DNA of 64,000 nt from Ananas comosus (Eukaryota; Streptophyta; Magnoliopsida; Poales; Bromeliaceae). The DNA lies in the NCBI RefSeq assembly GCF_001540865.1, contig NC_033627.1, positions 754,432 through 818,431 of the forward strand, given 5' to 3'. Below the pieces are notes generated by a model. It saw only the letters and a program-made list of their open reading frames with translations, did no database searches and was not told the origin of the DNA. Below, piece by piece: positions 24,474-37,003 of this stretch; position 1 is the stretch's first letter; every line of letters begins with the position of its first letter. The position numbers were made by a program, and so were the translations under genes.

Positions 24474-26017
24474 ATGGAGGCCTCGGGTTGCTCTGTTTCC
24501 ATCTCCACTCTCATCTGTGAAGAAGACGGCGCCGATTTGGAAGCCGATGACGACTCCAACGAAGACGGCGAGCTCTTCCTCCTATTAAAAGAGCAACCTT
24601 TATCCCAAAGCGATGAGGAGTACGTGGAGAAGTTGATCTCCAAAGAGACCAACTTTAACATCGCAAGCCGCTGCTGTTCTCCCTCTTCTTGTGATGAAGC
24701 CCCTTCGATGCTATCCCAGGATTGGTTCGTAGCATCACGCATCGATTCCATCCGATGGATTCTAAGGGTGAGTCCCCTCAAAATCCAATCTTTTTGAGGT
24801 TTAAAAACCCAATCTTTAGTGCCCAATACTTGTTTTTATGAGTTTGTGCTTATTTCGGTTTCATCTAGACAAGGGCCTGCTTTGGATTCAGCTATAAAAC
24901 TGCTTATTTGGCAATCAGTTTCTTCGATCGCTTCTGTCTCCGGCGAACCATTGAAGTAAGCTGATCCATGAAGCTCTTCTGTTTAGTTGTTTAGTTCCGT
25001 CTCTTTTATTGGATCCTTTGCCCTTTTGATTGATAACTTCACTAATTGGCATTCATTAGAAGGAGAAATCATGGGCTATTCAATTGTTATCGATCGCGTG
25101 CTTGTCGTTGGCGGCGAAGATCGAAGAGGAAAGGGCCCCCTTACTTTCGGAGTATCGGATAGAAGAGCATGCGTTTAGGAGCAATGCAATATTAAGAATG
25201 GAGCTTCTTGTGTTGAGCACATTGGAATGGCGCGCGATCGGGGTTACTCCGTTCGATTATCTGAGCTACTTCGTGAATAAGTTTCAATGCAGGGATGGAT
25301 CAAAGCATTCGATCCACGAAGCCGTTGGATTCATTTTTGCAATCATTGAAGGTTGATCACAAGCAATGAGCATATAATGTTTCCTTGCTCTTTTCCTTTT
25401 TGTGTTGGAAAAAAAAAAGGGAAAAAAAGAGCTTCTTTTCTGATTCTGATAAGAGATATTTTTATTGAATTAGTGGGTTGTTTTAGTGTGGTATTTATAT
25501 ATGTTTTTTTGTCATATTTGTCGTGCTGTGTTTGCAGTGATTAGTATACTGGATTATAGGCCCTCCACTATAGCTGCAGCTGCCATATTAGCTGCATCCA
25601 ATGAAGGATTGACAAAGGAATTAGTGGAATCTAAGATGGCCACTCTCTCTCTATGTGGGTCCTTAGACAAGGTAACTCATTTCATTTGTGACTAATTCAT
25701 TTTCTCTGTTTTGCTGAAGAGTGCAGAAGCAAATAGTGAGGGAAAGGTTAATAAGCAGTAAAAGATGATGATTTTTTTTTTTTTTCACTTTGAAGTGAGA
25801 AGTAAATAATTCTTCATTTCAGGAGCATGTGTATGCTTGCTATAATGCAATGAATCAGGAGTCAAAGAAGAAGCACAAGGAATCAAGGAGATTGGATTCT
25901 TCAGACTTATCAGAAAATTGCACAAGTGTTACTCATGTAATTGATCTGACAGATACTGCTTCTTTTACCTCCACAAGCAATAAGAGGAGAAGGCTACAAT
26001 TACCCAACATTAATTGA
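24474..26017 (+). CDS. CYCD5: D-type cyclin, CYCD5-like, copy 2
   Basis: Predicted 333-residue cyclin with the same five-exon structure as copy 1: 24474-24767, 24869-24955, 25060-25351, 25538-25671 and 25823-26017. All frames and splice sites are intact. LICEE (13-17), both cyclin folds and the KRRRLQLPNIN tail are kept. The only amino-acid change I can see is Phe for Leu (TNFNIAS); a GGG to GGC change nearby is silent. Introns differ at a few bases and in homopolymer lengths. Both copies look functional. The upstream DNA shared with copy 1 is only about 480 bases; before that lies the 3' flank of copy 1, so distal regulation could differ. Confidence 0.92.
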
Positions 26018-26640
26018 GGTCCATTGGTTTGATTTGGTTTTCCTATTTTACTAAAAACTATTGTTAAATACCCATTCCCTCTTCTTCTTTTTTTCCCTAT
26101 ATTTTCTGACCAAATTACTGGCTTGGGGCTTCTTTTTTTTTTTTTTTTTCCCTTCATTTTAATTGAGTGCACTGTGAAAATTGTGTTTGGCTTTGGAACT
26201 GTTGAGAAGATACTGGAAAGGAGGAAAGGTTAAAGGGTGAAACTTTACTCATAGTAAAAAAGTTGACTGCAACACAAGAAAGCTCATAGGAGGGGGACCC
26301 TCAAGAGGCCAATGAAGACTCTTCTGTGTACAGTGCTGGAAACTTGCCTCTTCTGGGTTCAAAATTCATTCATGGATCTATTTTTGTCTATTGTGGGTGT
26401 GGGTCTTATTGGGGTCATTGGAGAATGGAGATTGCAACTAGTCTTTGATGTGGAGCTTGTATTGCAGCCCTGTAGCTTGTCCATTTTCAGTGGTGCTCTT
26501 TCTCTGAGCACTTGAGAGAAAGGCTGTAAAGCAGTGAGATTGTGGGTGATTCAGTACATTTGTGTTTGCTTGCATTGGCCTGGTTTTAAAGAGGTGAGTG
26601 GATGTAATTGGATTGGTTTGATTTTTTTTTTTTTTTTTTC

Positions 26641-28290
26641 AGAAATGGAAGTTGATGATTGTGTTTTGTGCCTAGTCATCAGTTCATTGTGAGCCTTTTC
26701 TTTTAGTTTGTGCTCATGTTGAGCTCACTGTTTGTTCCTATTACATGAACTAATTCGAGTATTTCATGTTTCATTAAGGAAAAACTATACATGCTAAACC
26801 TTTTATCTGCTAAGGTAACTATATCTAGAACGAAGTTCACAGTATTCGAAATAACAAGTCATAATTATGAACATTGTGTGTAGCTTGCTTAGTTGATCAA
26901 AATATAACTGCATAAAAATAGCACGCTTGCAGAAAAGCATCATTTTCTATTAGCGAGGTGTACTTGAGTGCGCAAAGCGCGATAGATTAGTAAATGAATC
27001 TTGTTGGACTTACTATGAGTAAAACGAATCTTAACCGATGAGTTCTTGTACTATGTCCATATGATACACAACTATAATAGGCTTAAGAGCCCACTAGCTC
27101 GCACCCAAAATAAATAAAACAAATAGAAGTCTACTTAGATTGCTAGAAAAGAAGGATAAGACATCCTAAAATAGCTTGCAATTTAACATGTTTTATCAGT
27201 GCAGATAATGTTTGAACACTCAGCTGAGTTTGTGTCTTCTGAGGGGCACAAATTCTAGCAGGTCACTGGCAGAGAAAATGCCAAGGATTCTCTGCTCCAT
27301 GAGAGCCTGTGAGGATCTGTTGTTATGTCAAAGAAGAAGCTGTATGCAAGCCCTGCAGAAGCCAGCAAAAAGTTGGTATTGAATCCTATCATCACCATTC
27401 ATTTCTGATCAGATGGCTGTGATTGATTAAAACCAACAAATATTTATTTAGAAGAAATATTTTGGAACTTCCCAGTTCCCCCCCTTCTCTGTCCAGTCCA
27501 AAAACAAAGTCAGAGACAAGGTTTGGTAAATTTGTTGGTTCAAAGGGATACCACCTAGAAGAGCGTTTCTCTCTCTAGCTTGTAGTAAAGCACCAATAGA
27601 GAAGCATTTTCAATGAAGGGTAAAAATGTAAGGATGGCCCCCCTCAACTATGGGGATCAACTTTTCTTTTCCTTTTTTTTTAATACTTAAATTATTTAAT
27701 TAGTTTATTAGTTATTAGCCCCTAATTAGTCCTGTTTTAATTGCCAAAAAGTGATTAGGGCTATTAAACTTGATAAAGAAAACTTGGAAGTTGAGAGGGT
27801 TATTTCAAAATGACCTATAGTTGAGGGGTTCTACATGATTTTTTTTTTCCTTTTCTTTTTACCTATTTTTAAAGAAGAAAATGGGTAGCAGTTGGAATTT
27901 ATACAGAAGCACTGTGGATGTAAACAAAAGTTGGGGGGTTGCTTCAGTTGGTGTGGCCTCTGCCACCAATATGGGCAGGCCAAAGGATCACTTCCCATTG
28001 GAGACAGTAATATAAAGATTTTGGCTCTGTCAAAGGCATAGGAAAAAACATATATATATTGGAAGGGATAAGATATCTAAGATTTGACCAGGTCAAACAA
28101 ACATTGTTTTGTAGAAGCTTTTGGTGAATGATGATCTGTCTTTTAGTAGTTCATGAAAGCAGTGTTGGGGGGGTGCACTGATAAAATAAGCAGGGGAGGG
28201 GAGTATGGTGTGCATCCAATGTGCAGTGGGTTCGATTGTAAATAGTAGAAATTTGAGGGGTAATATTGGAAGAACAGTTTTTAAAATCCA
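26641..28290. other. Intergenic region 3' of the cyclin pair
   Basis: No supported gene. It contains one MITE-like element (27619-27863). The rest is AT-rich with no recognised domain. Confidence 0.55.
27619..27863. mobile_element. MITE, family A copy 2
   Basis: Left end GGTAAAAATGTAAGGA then CCCCCTCAACTATGG. The right half, read on the minus strand, gives GAACCCCTCAACTATAGG then TCATTTTGAAATAA, which closely follows the left end of the 8222-8556 element (GAACCCCTCAACTCTAG, ACATTTTGAAATGG). About 245 bases, non-coding. The shared ends at two places in the window make a transposon origin likely. Confidence 0.6.
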
Positions 28291-28291
28291 A

Positions 28292-28640
28292 AGGGTAAAT
28301 TTCACATTTCGTCCGCAAGCTATGAGAATTATTCCACTTTGGTCCTCAAATTTTAATTTGTTACATTTTTTTTTGTTAATTTTAACTTTTAGAATATTGA
28401 TATATCGTTAATATAGAGATGACGAGGCAGTGTTATAATTAATAATGCATCAATAATTACGATGTCACATCGTTTTTATATCGACGATATATTAAAATTT
28501 AATCAACTAAATTGTATTGTTAAACTTGATTGTAATATTTCTAAAAGTTTGAATCAGAAATTATAATAAATTAAAGTTTGAGACCTAAAATGTAACATGT
28601 CTCATAGTTTGAGGACCATACTTACGATTTTTCCAAATCC
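28292..28640. mobile_element. MITE-like element with long terminal inverted repeats
   Basis: The left arm contains AGCTATGAGAATTATTCC then TTTGGTCCTCAAATTTTAATT. The right arm on the minus strand contains TATGGTCCTCAAACTATGAG, then ACATGTTACATTTTAGG and CTCAAACTTTAATT. The arms fold on each other imperfectly over much of the element. No coding capacity. Confidence 0.5.
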
Positions 28641-28756
28641 ACAAAAAGAAATGTTTTGCTGTATGCTTACAATCAAAGTTTTGGGTCTTTTTTTTTTTTT
28701 CTTTTTTGAAGAATTTGTACTAATTATATGTTTAGATAGATTATTTATACCTAATA

Positions 28757-29028
28757 AAGGGTAAATTATGCATAGAGTTTGTGAACTATAGGTCAAAATA
28801 TTGTCAAATAAATTTTGCTAACAGGCTCCATTCATGGAGGAATTTTACACTGTCACACTTGCACCACGTCATCAATAACAAGTCAATCACATTCCTTCTT
28901 TTCAAACAAAAGTACAATAAAAATACTTTTTTATAATCATGATGGGACATATATTTTTAAAAGGATTAATTTGATTGGTTTGTTACGCCACGTCACTAAT
29001 ATACTCGTTGCATTCTAGAATTTTTCCC
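28757..29028 (+). mobile_element. Dispersed non-coding element, family B copy 1
   Basis: The stretch 28833-29026 recurs inverted at 35530-35720. Shared words include CACACTTGCACCACGTCATC, AATAACAAGTCAATCACATT and TTTGATTGGTTTGTTACG. Read through, both copies give the same chance peptide words (HTCTTSSITSQSHSFFSNKS), which reflects the shared DNA and not a gene. Likely a MITE family; end points are uncertain. Confidence 0.6.
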
Positions 29029-30622
29029 ATTCATGAGAGTTGAGTTTATGAAGTACTGTCTCATCATCATAATCACTACAAACTAGTTTATTTTATCCAG
29101 CTACATAAAAAAATTTGACCAAGATTCCAGCTGAGAGGGTATTCCAGGACAAAATGCAGGGGTAAAAAATAAATAAATAAAAGGATCAAATTTCTGATAA
29201 CTAAGTGAAACAAATCAAAATACACAAATTCATAGTTAAAAGTGTGTGTTGTGGCTATCAAATACTTCTCCTCCGGCTATATTATGTTTTATCAACGGCT
29301 AGTCAACCTCGAGATTGAGGCAGTTTTAGTCCTTTCACAAAACCAAATAAGCAGGGAACCAATTAAAACTCTTTTTGACTGTAAATGAATAAGATGAGTA
29401 TTCAAAACTAATTAAAGCTACATGTTCCTCTGTTATTTATTATATATATAGGCGTGCTCATTTTATTTGTTAATTGCTCCTTAACTTGATTGAGTTGCTT
29501 CGGGGATTTAGACAAAAAGAAAGGAACACTAAACCTTGAGGTTCAAAATAATGGCTTTTCAAAGCTTTTGATATGATATAAGATCAAATTTACATGCCAT
29601 AACTTCCTCAACTCCAATTAGTTGCCTAATGAAGGCTTAAATATGAAAAGTAAAAGATGTGTTGTTCATAACAGAGTCTAGTTAATACAAAACAAAAAAA
29701 ACCACAATATCAGTCAGAGTGAACATTAATTTATCACACAATACTTAATTTGAAATAAAAACTAATTATTTGTCAAAGCTAAGATAGGCTAGAAGATCAT
29801 ACCGCAAAATATTGAAGGAAGAGTATATGTATCTTCTTTTTTTTTTGTCTCTGTTTTGCAAATGCAAAGTTAGAGGTCCAATTTGAAAATAGAAATAAGT
29901 ACAATCAATCTCCAATCCACCTAAATAAATATGTTGGCCTACTTGTCCCCGTAACGTATCACGAGTCTTTGAATGCACGATTCTAAATCTAAATATCATT
30001 CATATTGTCCTCTAATAGATGCAGTTCAAAAAGAAATTTGACCATCTCATAATTCACCAATCTGAATCACTAGAATATTTAGCATATCGAAGAAATCACA
30101 AATAAACTGGTTATTTTCTCATGCTTCTTTTTAGGTGATTAGCATAAAAATAATCAATTTATCTTAAAATTGTTATCAAGGCTGCAACAATGAAGCTATG
30201 TAACAGTATAGGAACTGGAATATGTATTTTCTCGTACCCAATATGTAGCATCAGAAGGTATCATCACCACAAGGAAAAATTTTCTATGAACAGCATATAA
30301 TTTGACAGCACTAATGTTAAGGCCCTGAATCAGTGTTAAACAATTTTAAGACCCATAAAAAAGAAAGGTCAGTTGCTCGTATGTTCAAGGAAAGTTTCTA
30401 AATTAAATGAACTCTTACAGAAAAAGTGAGTAGCAAAATATTCCAAATTTTACTGCTGCTAATAGAAGGCCGCAAAACTTACTGCTATTTGTTCATATCC
30501 TGCTTTCCTTTTCCTTTTCTTTCAGAAGAAGCATTGTTTGCATGAAACTGCTTGTCCCCAAAAGCCTCAGGAAATGAATATAGTACTTTATGACCTTCAT
30601 GCTTGATTCTTCTTAATTGATT
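29029..30622. other. Intergenic region downstream of the Ca2+-ATPase
   Basis: AT-rich. The last few hundred bases (about 30250-30622) probably hold the Ca2+-ATPase 3' untranslated region. Nothing else recognised. Confidence 0.55.
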
Positions 30623-33600
30623 TCATGAAGCTCCGACGGGAATTAACTTAACAGCTGCAGAAATAGGCATCCCGAGAAAGCCAAAGAATATGCTCACGAA
30701 CCACTCCGATCCGGAGAGAGGAACCGTGTTTGCAAAATCACCAAGAAATTGAACTATGATGACTTGGAAAATAACGGTGCTAGTAAGAACACCGACAAAA
30801 ACATAGTTCTGCAGCATGCCCTTGAATACATCTATCTTCTCCATCTCTCTTGAGCTTATCTCATTAAACACCTGCATAGCACAAAAATAACAATAGCCTT
30901 TGTTTAGGTGGTTTATTGCAAAAACCGAATAAGCTGAAGAATATAACAACGCAATACTGAAAAGAAATCTTAACAGCACAAAACTCACCTGACAAAAGAC
31001 AAATGAGTTGAACATAATGGTGTTTAGTGTAAGATCAGCAGCGGAGCCCTCAAGCCTAAATAACTCCTTCCCTTGAGTTTGGAGGTACCACATTACGATG
31101 AACTGATAGAAAGATTGACCCAATATATTTCTCCACATAGTGTTGCTTATAAATTTCCCTGTCCTTCCAACTGGTGCTCTCTTCATTAATTCATCATTAG
31201 GTGGTTCAGTGGCTAATGCGAGCGCCCCAAGAGTATCCATGATCATGTTGACCCATAGTAGCTGGACAGCAGTTAGTGGCGCATTTCCTAGATCACAAAT
31301 TAAAAAATATGAGGATAAAAAATTTACATAACAACTTTATTACAACTAATCATGACAATATTCCTAAGTGGCACCTGTAAAGCACGCCGAGGAGAAATTA
31401 ACAATAAGTGCGACGACGTTAACAGTAAGCTGAAACTGTACAAACTTTTGAATGTTGATGTACACGGAACGCCCCCATTTTGCAACAGTCGCAATAGTGG
31501 AGAAATTGTCATCTAAAATTATGATATCAGCACTCTCTTTCGCCACCTGTACAAAACAAGTGGTATATTTTTTTTACAGTGTATAAAGAATCACAAAGTC
31601 GAAGAACAGAATAACAATAATTTCCATACAGTATTCGGCACAAAAAACCCATGTTTGTTTTCTTGCTTCCGACATAGCTGAAGAGCTTTCTTTTCTTTTG
31701 CTCTCGAAGCATGCTATTTAATTGAATCAGTTTTTACACACAAAAAGAAAAGTATCATAAAACTTACCTCAGTCCCCGCAATACCCATTGCTAGTCCAAT
31801 GTCCGCCTCATGAAGTGCAGGAGCATCATTTGTTCCATCACCAGTCACAGCAACAACTTCACCGAACAACATGCGCAAATGCTTTACTAGAGTATGCTTA
31901 TCCAACGGTGAAGATCTAGCCATTACCTTATAAATGGAAAATCAGAAGTCAATGTAGAGACATTTGATAAACTTAAAAAATACACTAGAATATGCAGAAG
32001 AAAAGAAAGTGTTACCTGAATTTTCGGTATTAATTCATTCAGTTCTTCCAAACTTTTCTCCCTAAACTCAGGACCTTCAATAGCTAGACCCCCATCAGTA
32101 AGAATCCCACATTCACGAGCAATTGCTTTAGCTGTATTAATATTATCTCCTGTGACCATTCTCACAGTAATTCCAGCAGAACGACAAGTTGCTACAGACT
32201 CCTTCACACCTGGGCGGACGGGATCTTTGATACCCACAATTCCAATGCAAGTGTAACCTTCAACTGGAATCGGCTCATCCAAAAAGCCATTTTCGACTTC
32301 CCTATAAGCAAGGCAGAGGGTTCGAAGCGCTTCGCTAGCAAAACTTTCAATAGTATTGTTCAGATGTTTGACTGCAGCTTCATCAAGGGGAACAACACTA
32401 CCTTCAGAATCTATAAACTTGTCGCAAGAAGCCAATACTATTTCTGAAGCACCTTTAGAACAAGCGCGGTAAGCCCCTCCTCGAAGCTGGACTATTACAC
32501 CCATCCTCTTTTTCACTGAATTAAAAGGTTCCAGTTTGATAATTTTAGCTTCCTTGCGCTGTCCATTAAAATCTCCACCCAGTGACAAGCCAAATTCCAA
32601 TAAAGCAGCTTCCGTTGGTGTTCCTAGAATTTCAAGCTTTCCATCCTGGTTGATCACAACTTCGCCACCTGTGTTAGTGAATATAGACTGCAGTAAAGTT
32701 TTAACTGCAGTTTCCGGAATTTGAGAGCACAAACTAAGAGCTTTCTCCGGAGTGCCTACTTCCGTGATATTCCCACAAATACAAGCTTTGACAACAGTCA
32801 TATGATTGGTCGTCAGGGTTCCGGTCTTGTCACTACAAATAGATGTAGCTGAGCCCATAGTCTCACAAGCCGCCAGGTGGCGGACCAGTGCTTTATCATT
32901 CATCATCTTCTTCATGGCAAACGCAAGGCTTAAGGTCACTGCTAACGGCAATCCTTCAGGAACAGCAACCACGACAATAGTGACAGCAATAGCAAAGTAC
33001 TCCAGCATCGCCAATGCATCATCCCCAGACCAATTCAAAAGCTCATTTTGGTGATACTTTTTGCTTAGAAGGCCTTGTGATAGCACAGCGAATGTCACAA
33101 CCGCAAAGAAAAGACCAATATTCCCAATGATTGCAGCAACACCGTTCAGTTTGACCTGCAATGGGGTCTCATCATCTCCTCCTTCACTAAGGGTAGCCAT
33201 CAACTTACCCCATTGGGTTCGCATCCCAACTGTTGTGACCAGCATTTTGCAAGACCCATCTTGGACCTTAGTCCCAGATAAAAGAAAAGGGTTTTCTGAA
33301 TTAACATTGACCGGCTCGCTCTCTCCTGTTAGGCTCGATTCATTGATCAATAAAGAAAACCCATTAATGAAAAGCCCATCTGCAGGAACCTGATCTCCTA
33401 TTGCTAAATGGACTACATCACCAGGAAGAAGATCATATATTGATATCTTCTGTCTGAACGCATCCCGAGTGACTTGTATTGAGATCTTCTTTTTCTCACT
33501 ATCCAAGTCTTTGAATTGTAGGGATTGTCGATAGTCACTTGTTGCAGTAACAAATACAACCAAAAGAATACTCGCAACGATTCCAAGGCCATCATGCGCT

Positions 33601-34765
33601 CCTTTTGGCCATCCTTCCATGACAATGCCCACGGTTAGAGAGACAAAGGCGCATAATGCCAGAATCAGAAGTGTTGTGTCCTGACATGCTTCCCAGACAA
33701 ATGCCCAAAAACTTTTCGCTTTGCCCTCGGTGAACCTATTTATTCCGTATATCTGTTGCCTCAACTTCAAGTTGTCCCCGGACGTAGTTAGCCCGTGAGT
33801 GACCGAGGTTGAGAGCTTGTCGACGATTCCATCTACTCCACCGTGCATATTCAACTTCTTGAAATCATGGCCCTCAATGATGGAACCCAATTCGTCTGCA
33901 CAAATCTCGAACCCTGCTGCACTGACTTCTTCAGGCACGACATATTCGCTATGCAATTTGATGCCTGAAATTTTATTCAAACAATTAAAATTTGGCGGTA
34001 AACTTGCATAAAACCACCGAACACAGAAGCAGGATAAGTCGTGTTTAACAATTTCATTTACCCTGTATGAACTGAAGCGCAGCTTTAGATACCAATACAG
34101 CAACCCGCAACTTCTCCTGTTAATTTAGGGGTGCAGCAAATGTTCGTAAAAAGATTTCATATCATCAGCTGATTCAATATCAGTAATTTACGGTTGCAGT
34201 CATTGCAATTGCTTCACCACTCAAACAGACTAACACCCACCATCTTCGAGGCGGGCTGATCTACAAAACCAAGGGCGGCCCGTTTGGCCGAGGTTTTACT
34301 CGTTCTTTTAGCAATAGCAATCTATAGTAGATCGTTTGGGAAAGAGAGAGATTTGAGGCTAAAGCTGCAGCAAGCAGCAGAGAGGAGATTTTTGAGCCTC
34401 CGAAGCAGAAGCCCTAAGTTTAAGGCGGTGCTTCTGCTGCAAAAACGAAGCTGTTCGGAGCAACTAATACACTAGTTATTCTAATTAGCACTTCTATCCG
34501 GAGATCCCACAAATTAGAGATCCCACCCACGCCAAAATCGTGCGGAATCAGAAGAGCAGATAAAGAGGGTCGAGCGAAAGAGTAGTACCAGGTTGGTGCG
34601 TTTCATGGCCTCGGCTTCGGAGCGCTTGGAGAGGTTGGCGGTGAAGCGGAACCTCCTCTTGGGATTCTTGACGACGCCGCACAGCTTCCGCCATCGCCGC
34701 AGCGCCTCCTCCGACGAGTTCTTCGCCTTCACCCCACCGAAGTTCTCGTTCAAGAAGCTCTCCAT
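30623..34765 (-). CDS. ACA: Autoinhibited Ca2+-transporting P-type ATPase, ACA1/ACA2 type
   Basis: Predicted 1019 residues, close to Arabidopsis ACA1/ACA2. Exons in gene order: 34765-34589, 34116-34062, 33964-32016, 31926-31768, 31546-31375, 31287-30989 and 30871-30623. This P2B pump moves Ca2+ out of the cytosol. The N-terminal calmodulin-binding and autoinhibitory region is complete ([20 protein letters not shown], then [13 protein letters not shown]). Next are the first membrane helices, the actuator motif SSLTGESEP, the [16 protein letters not shown] helix, the phosphorylation site [13 protein letters not shown] (Asp about 456), the ATP-binding domain with [12 protein letters not shown], and the hinge [13 protein letters not shown]. 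The C-terminal helices include [20 protein letters not shown]. The short tail after the last helix fits type IIB. Whether it acts in ER, plastid envelope or plasma membrane cannot be read from sequence. Confidence 0.96.
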
Positions 34766-35529
34766 TTCCTCCCCCCTCCTCCTCCTCCTCCTCCTCCTCC
34801 TCCTCTCAACGACACCCACGCGAGATTAATCTCTCAAATCTCTCTCAAATTAAAGAAGAAGAAGGAGGAGCAGCAGCAGCTCCCCCTCCGAAGAGCTCAG
34901 CTACTTAAAAAATTTCCCCGGAAATCACGGGCGTCAGATGTAATCATAAATAGTTATTAAAAATATGAAAAGAAGAGGGTGGGTGCNAGCGCGGAAAAGG
35001 AGAGCGACGGGATTTGTGGATCGGGATTGGGATTGCTCTATGAACGAGGGATTCCTAATACATTCGGATGAAAGGAAGCGGGTTGCGTTAGCGGGTAGAG
35101 AATCGATCGGTAACGGAAGTGTGGGGGAAAAGTCAACGTTAAGAGGAATCGAGTAGTGGAGGAGAAAACGTAAAGGACAAGAACGGAAGGAGGGACAACC
35201 GGAGTCAACGTTAGAGGGCAGCTTCGTCGTCTTCCAGTCGTCTCACCTTGCCTGCTTCTCCCGTCTGATTGGATGGGGAGGGAGAGGGGCAAAGGCAGCT
35301 CAAAAGAAAGATGCTAATTCTTAACTTTGGGATCGTGCCTGTCTTTTTCATTCTGGGTATTTGTTTAGTTTTGTCTTGATGCTTAGTCGCTGGCATCTCA
35401 TGCTCTTTGGATTAGTGATGCTGTATATATCGAGGAGTGAAATGAAAAAGAAATTTTTATTATTATTAAGGTCAGACTTACATGATATACTGATACGGAG
35501 TGAGGTGCGACCGTACAAGGGCCCCCACG

Positions 35530-35720
35530 TGGAAAAATTCTAAAATGCAACGGGTATATTAGTGACGTGGCGTAACAAATCAATCAAATTAATCCTTTTA
35601 AAAATATATGTCACATCATGATTGTAAAAAAATATTTTTATTGTACTTTTGTTTGAAAAGAAGGAATGTGATTGGCTTGTTATTGATGACGTGGTGCAAG
35701 TGTGACGGTGTAGAATCCCT
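35530..35720 (-). mobile_element. Dispersed non-coding element, family B copy 2
   Basis: Inverted relative to 28833-29026 and highly similar over about 190 bases: GATGACGTGGTGCAAGTGTG, AAGAAGGAATGTGATTGG and GTGACGTGGCGTAACAAATC. It lacks the left part seen in copy 1, so it is shorter or truncated. Confidence 0.6.
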
Positions 35721-36130
35721 CCCCCACGCGACATTTCAATGTTTCGAGTAGTAGGATAGAAACTTTGACGCATTCTCATTCATAGCAACGATAATGGCAT
35801 GATTCAGATAGATACAATAGATGGACATCATCATCAGAAATAGATCAGATGCACCATAAAAAAAATTAGGACGACAGATCAGACGTACCAATCCTGGTCG
35901 GCTTCCAGGAAATTCACATGGCTTGGGTGAGTTAGCTACACGAGTCAAACTTAGCAGCGATAGTGAGGGAATACCAAAAAGAAGAACTGAGACCAGGCGT
36001 ACCCGTTTCCACAGATTAGCTCTGTCGAGCCATCGGGGTCTCTCTGAAGCACATGCAAATTTGCAGCTCATGGGCCGAAAGCGCAAATCAAAACATCACC
36101 CAGCTTTCAACTATACTCGACTTAACAGAA

Positions 36131-36169
36131 AGAGAGAGAGAGGGAGAGAGAGAGAGAGGGAGAGAGAGG
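36131..36169. repeat. GA-rich microsatellite
   Basis: Imperfect GA repeat with GGGA interruptions in non-coding DNA. Confidence 0.8.
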
Positions 36170-37003
36170 TTTAACTCCCCACATTCTAATACCTGAGACA
36201 ATGAGACACGTTCCACAAAAATAAGTTGCTCCGGTAGTCTCCGAACTTTTCATTAAATTTTCACTTTGGTCCTCATGCTTCTATGTTGGACATGTCAAAC
36301 TCCTAGTTTTACAAGTATCTCACCTTAATCCTTGCCTTAGAGAACAAATTGTTTCCTGCACCTAGTTTCTCTGTGCATCTTGCAATTGTGCACCACAAAT
36401 TCATTGGTCCTCAATCAATCTCATCTCCTTCATTCCAATTGTCTTATTTCTAAATAGAGAAAAAAACTACAAGACAATGTATGGCACGTATTAAATACGA
36501 GACAGGATCAACGACTGAGGGATGACCAATGCATATAAACACGAAAGCCCCACTGCAGGTGCAGATGCAGGCAACTAAGTTTTGCTATAAAAGGACAAGG
36601 ACCAAATTAAAGTACTATCAAAAGTCTGCAGTGTTGAACACTCAAATTGAAAGATTGAGAAGAAGTGTGGAAGTGTCAATAAGTTCAAGGACTTAAAAGC
36701 AATTTACACCTCTACAAAATAACAAAAATTACTGCAGTTAACATATTACAGCAACTGATGGAGAGACGTGAACTTAATACATGTTTAATTTACACACAAG
36801 AAAAGAAAGTGTGAATGCAAAAAAGAAAAGGAAAAAAGAAATTCTGTCTCTCTGGTACAAGTCTCAGGACAAAGATTCCTGAGTAACATGGGAAAGAACA
36901 ATAATCTCTCCCTACAATTGGACCAGACACAACATACCACATAAATAAGAAAATAACACAATGGCACACTAACATATATACATCCCTAAAAAAAATGGTA
37001 AAG

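Larger units (their letters stand above)
21346..26640 (+). repeat. Tandem duplication of a cyclin D gene, two units of about 2.65 kb
   Basis: Unit 1 runs from about 21346 to 24005 and unit 2 from about 24005 to 26640. Both begin CTTATTGGACCAGCGTTC and end GATTGGTTTGA followed by a T run. They match across upstream DNA, exons, introns and 3' DNA, with only scattered substitutions and length changes in homopolymers and microsatellites. T tracts sit at the left edge, the junction and the right edge, which suits unequal exchange between T runs. Each unit carries only about 480 bases before the ATG. Confidence 0.92.
34766..37003. other. Ca2+-ATPase promoter and intergenic region
   Basis: The Ca2+-ATPase leader contains a CTC/CCT repeat (about 34777-34803) and GA/CT-rich DNA. 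One unresolved base is at 34987. The rest holds the inverted copy of family B (35530-35720), a GA microsatellite (36131-36169) and no supported gene. Confidence 0.55.

Noticed and set aside
27240..27360. Possible small hairpin (GGCAGAGAAAATGCC) as an miRNA gene
   Set aside because: The stem is too short and no conserved miRNA sequence is present.
28815..29018. 67-residue frame similar to one at 35540-35779
   Set aside because: The similarity reflects a shared non-coding transposon, not a protein family.
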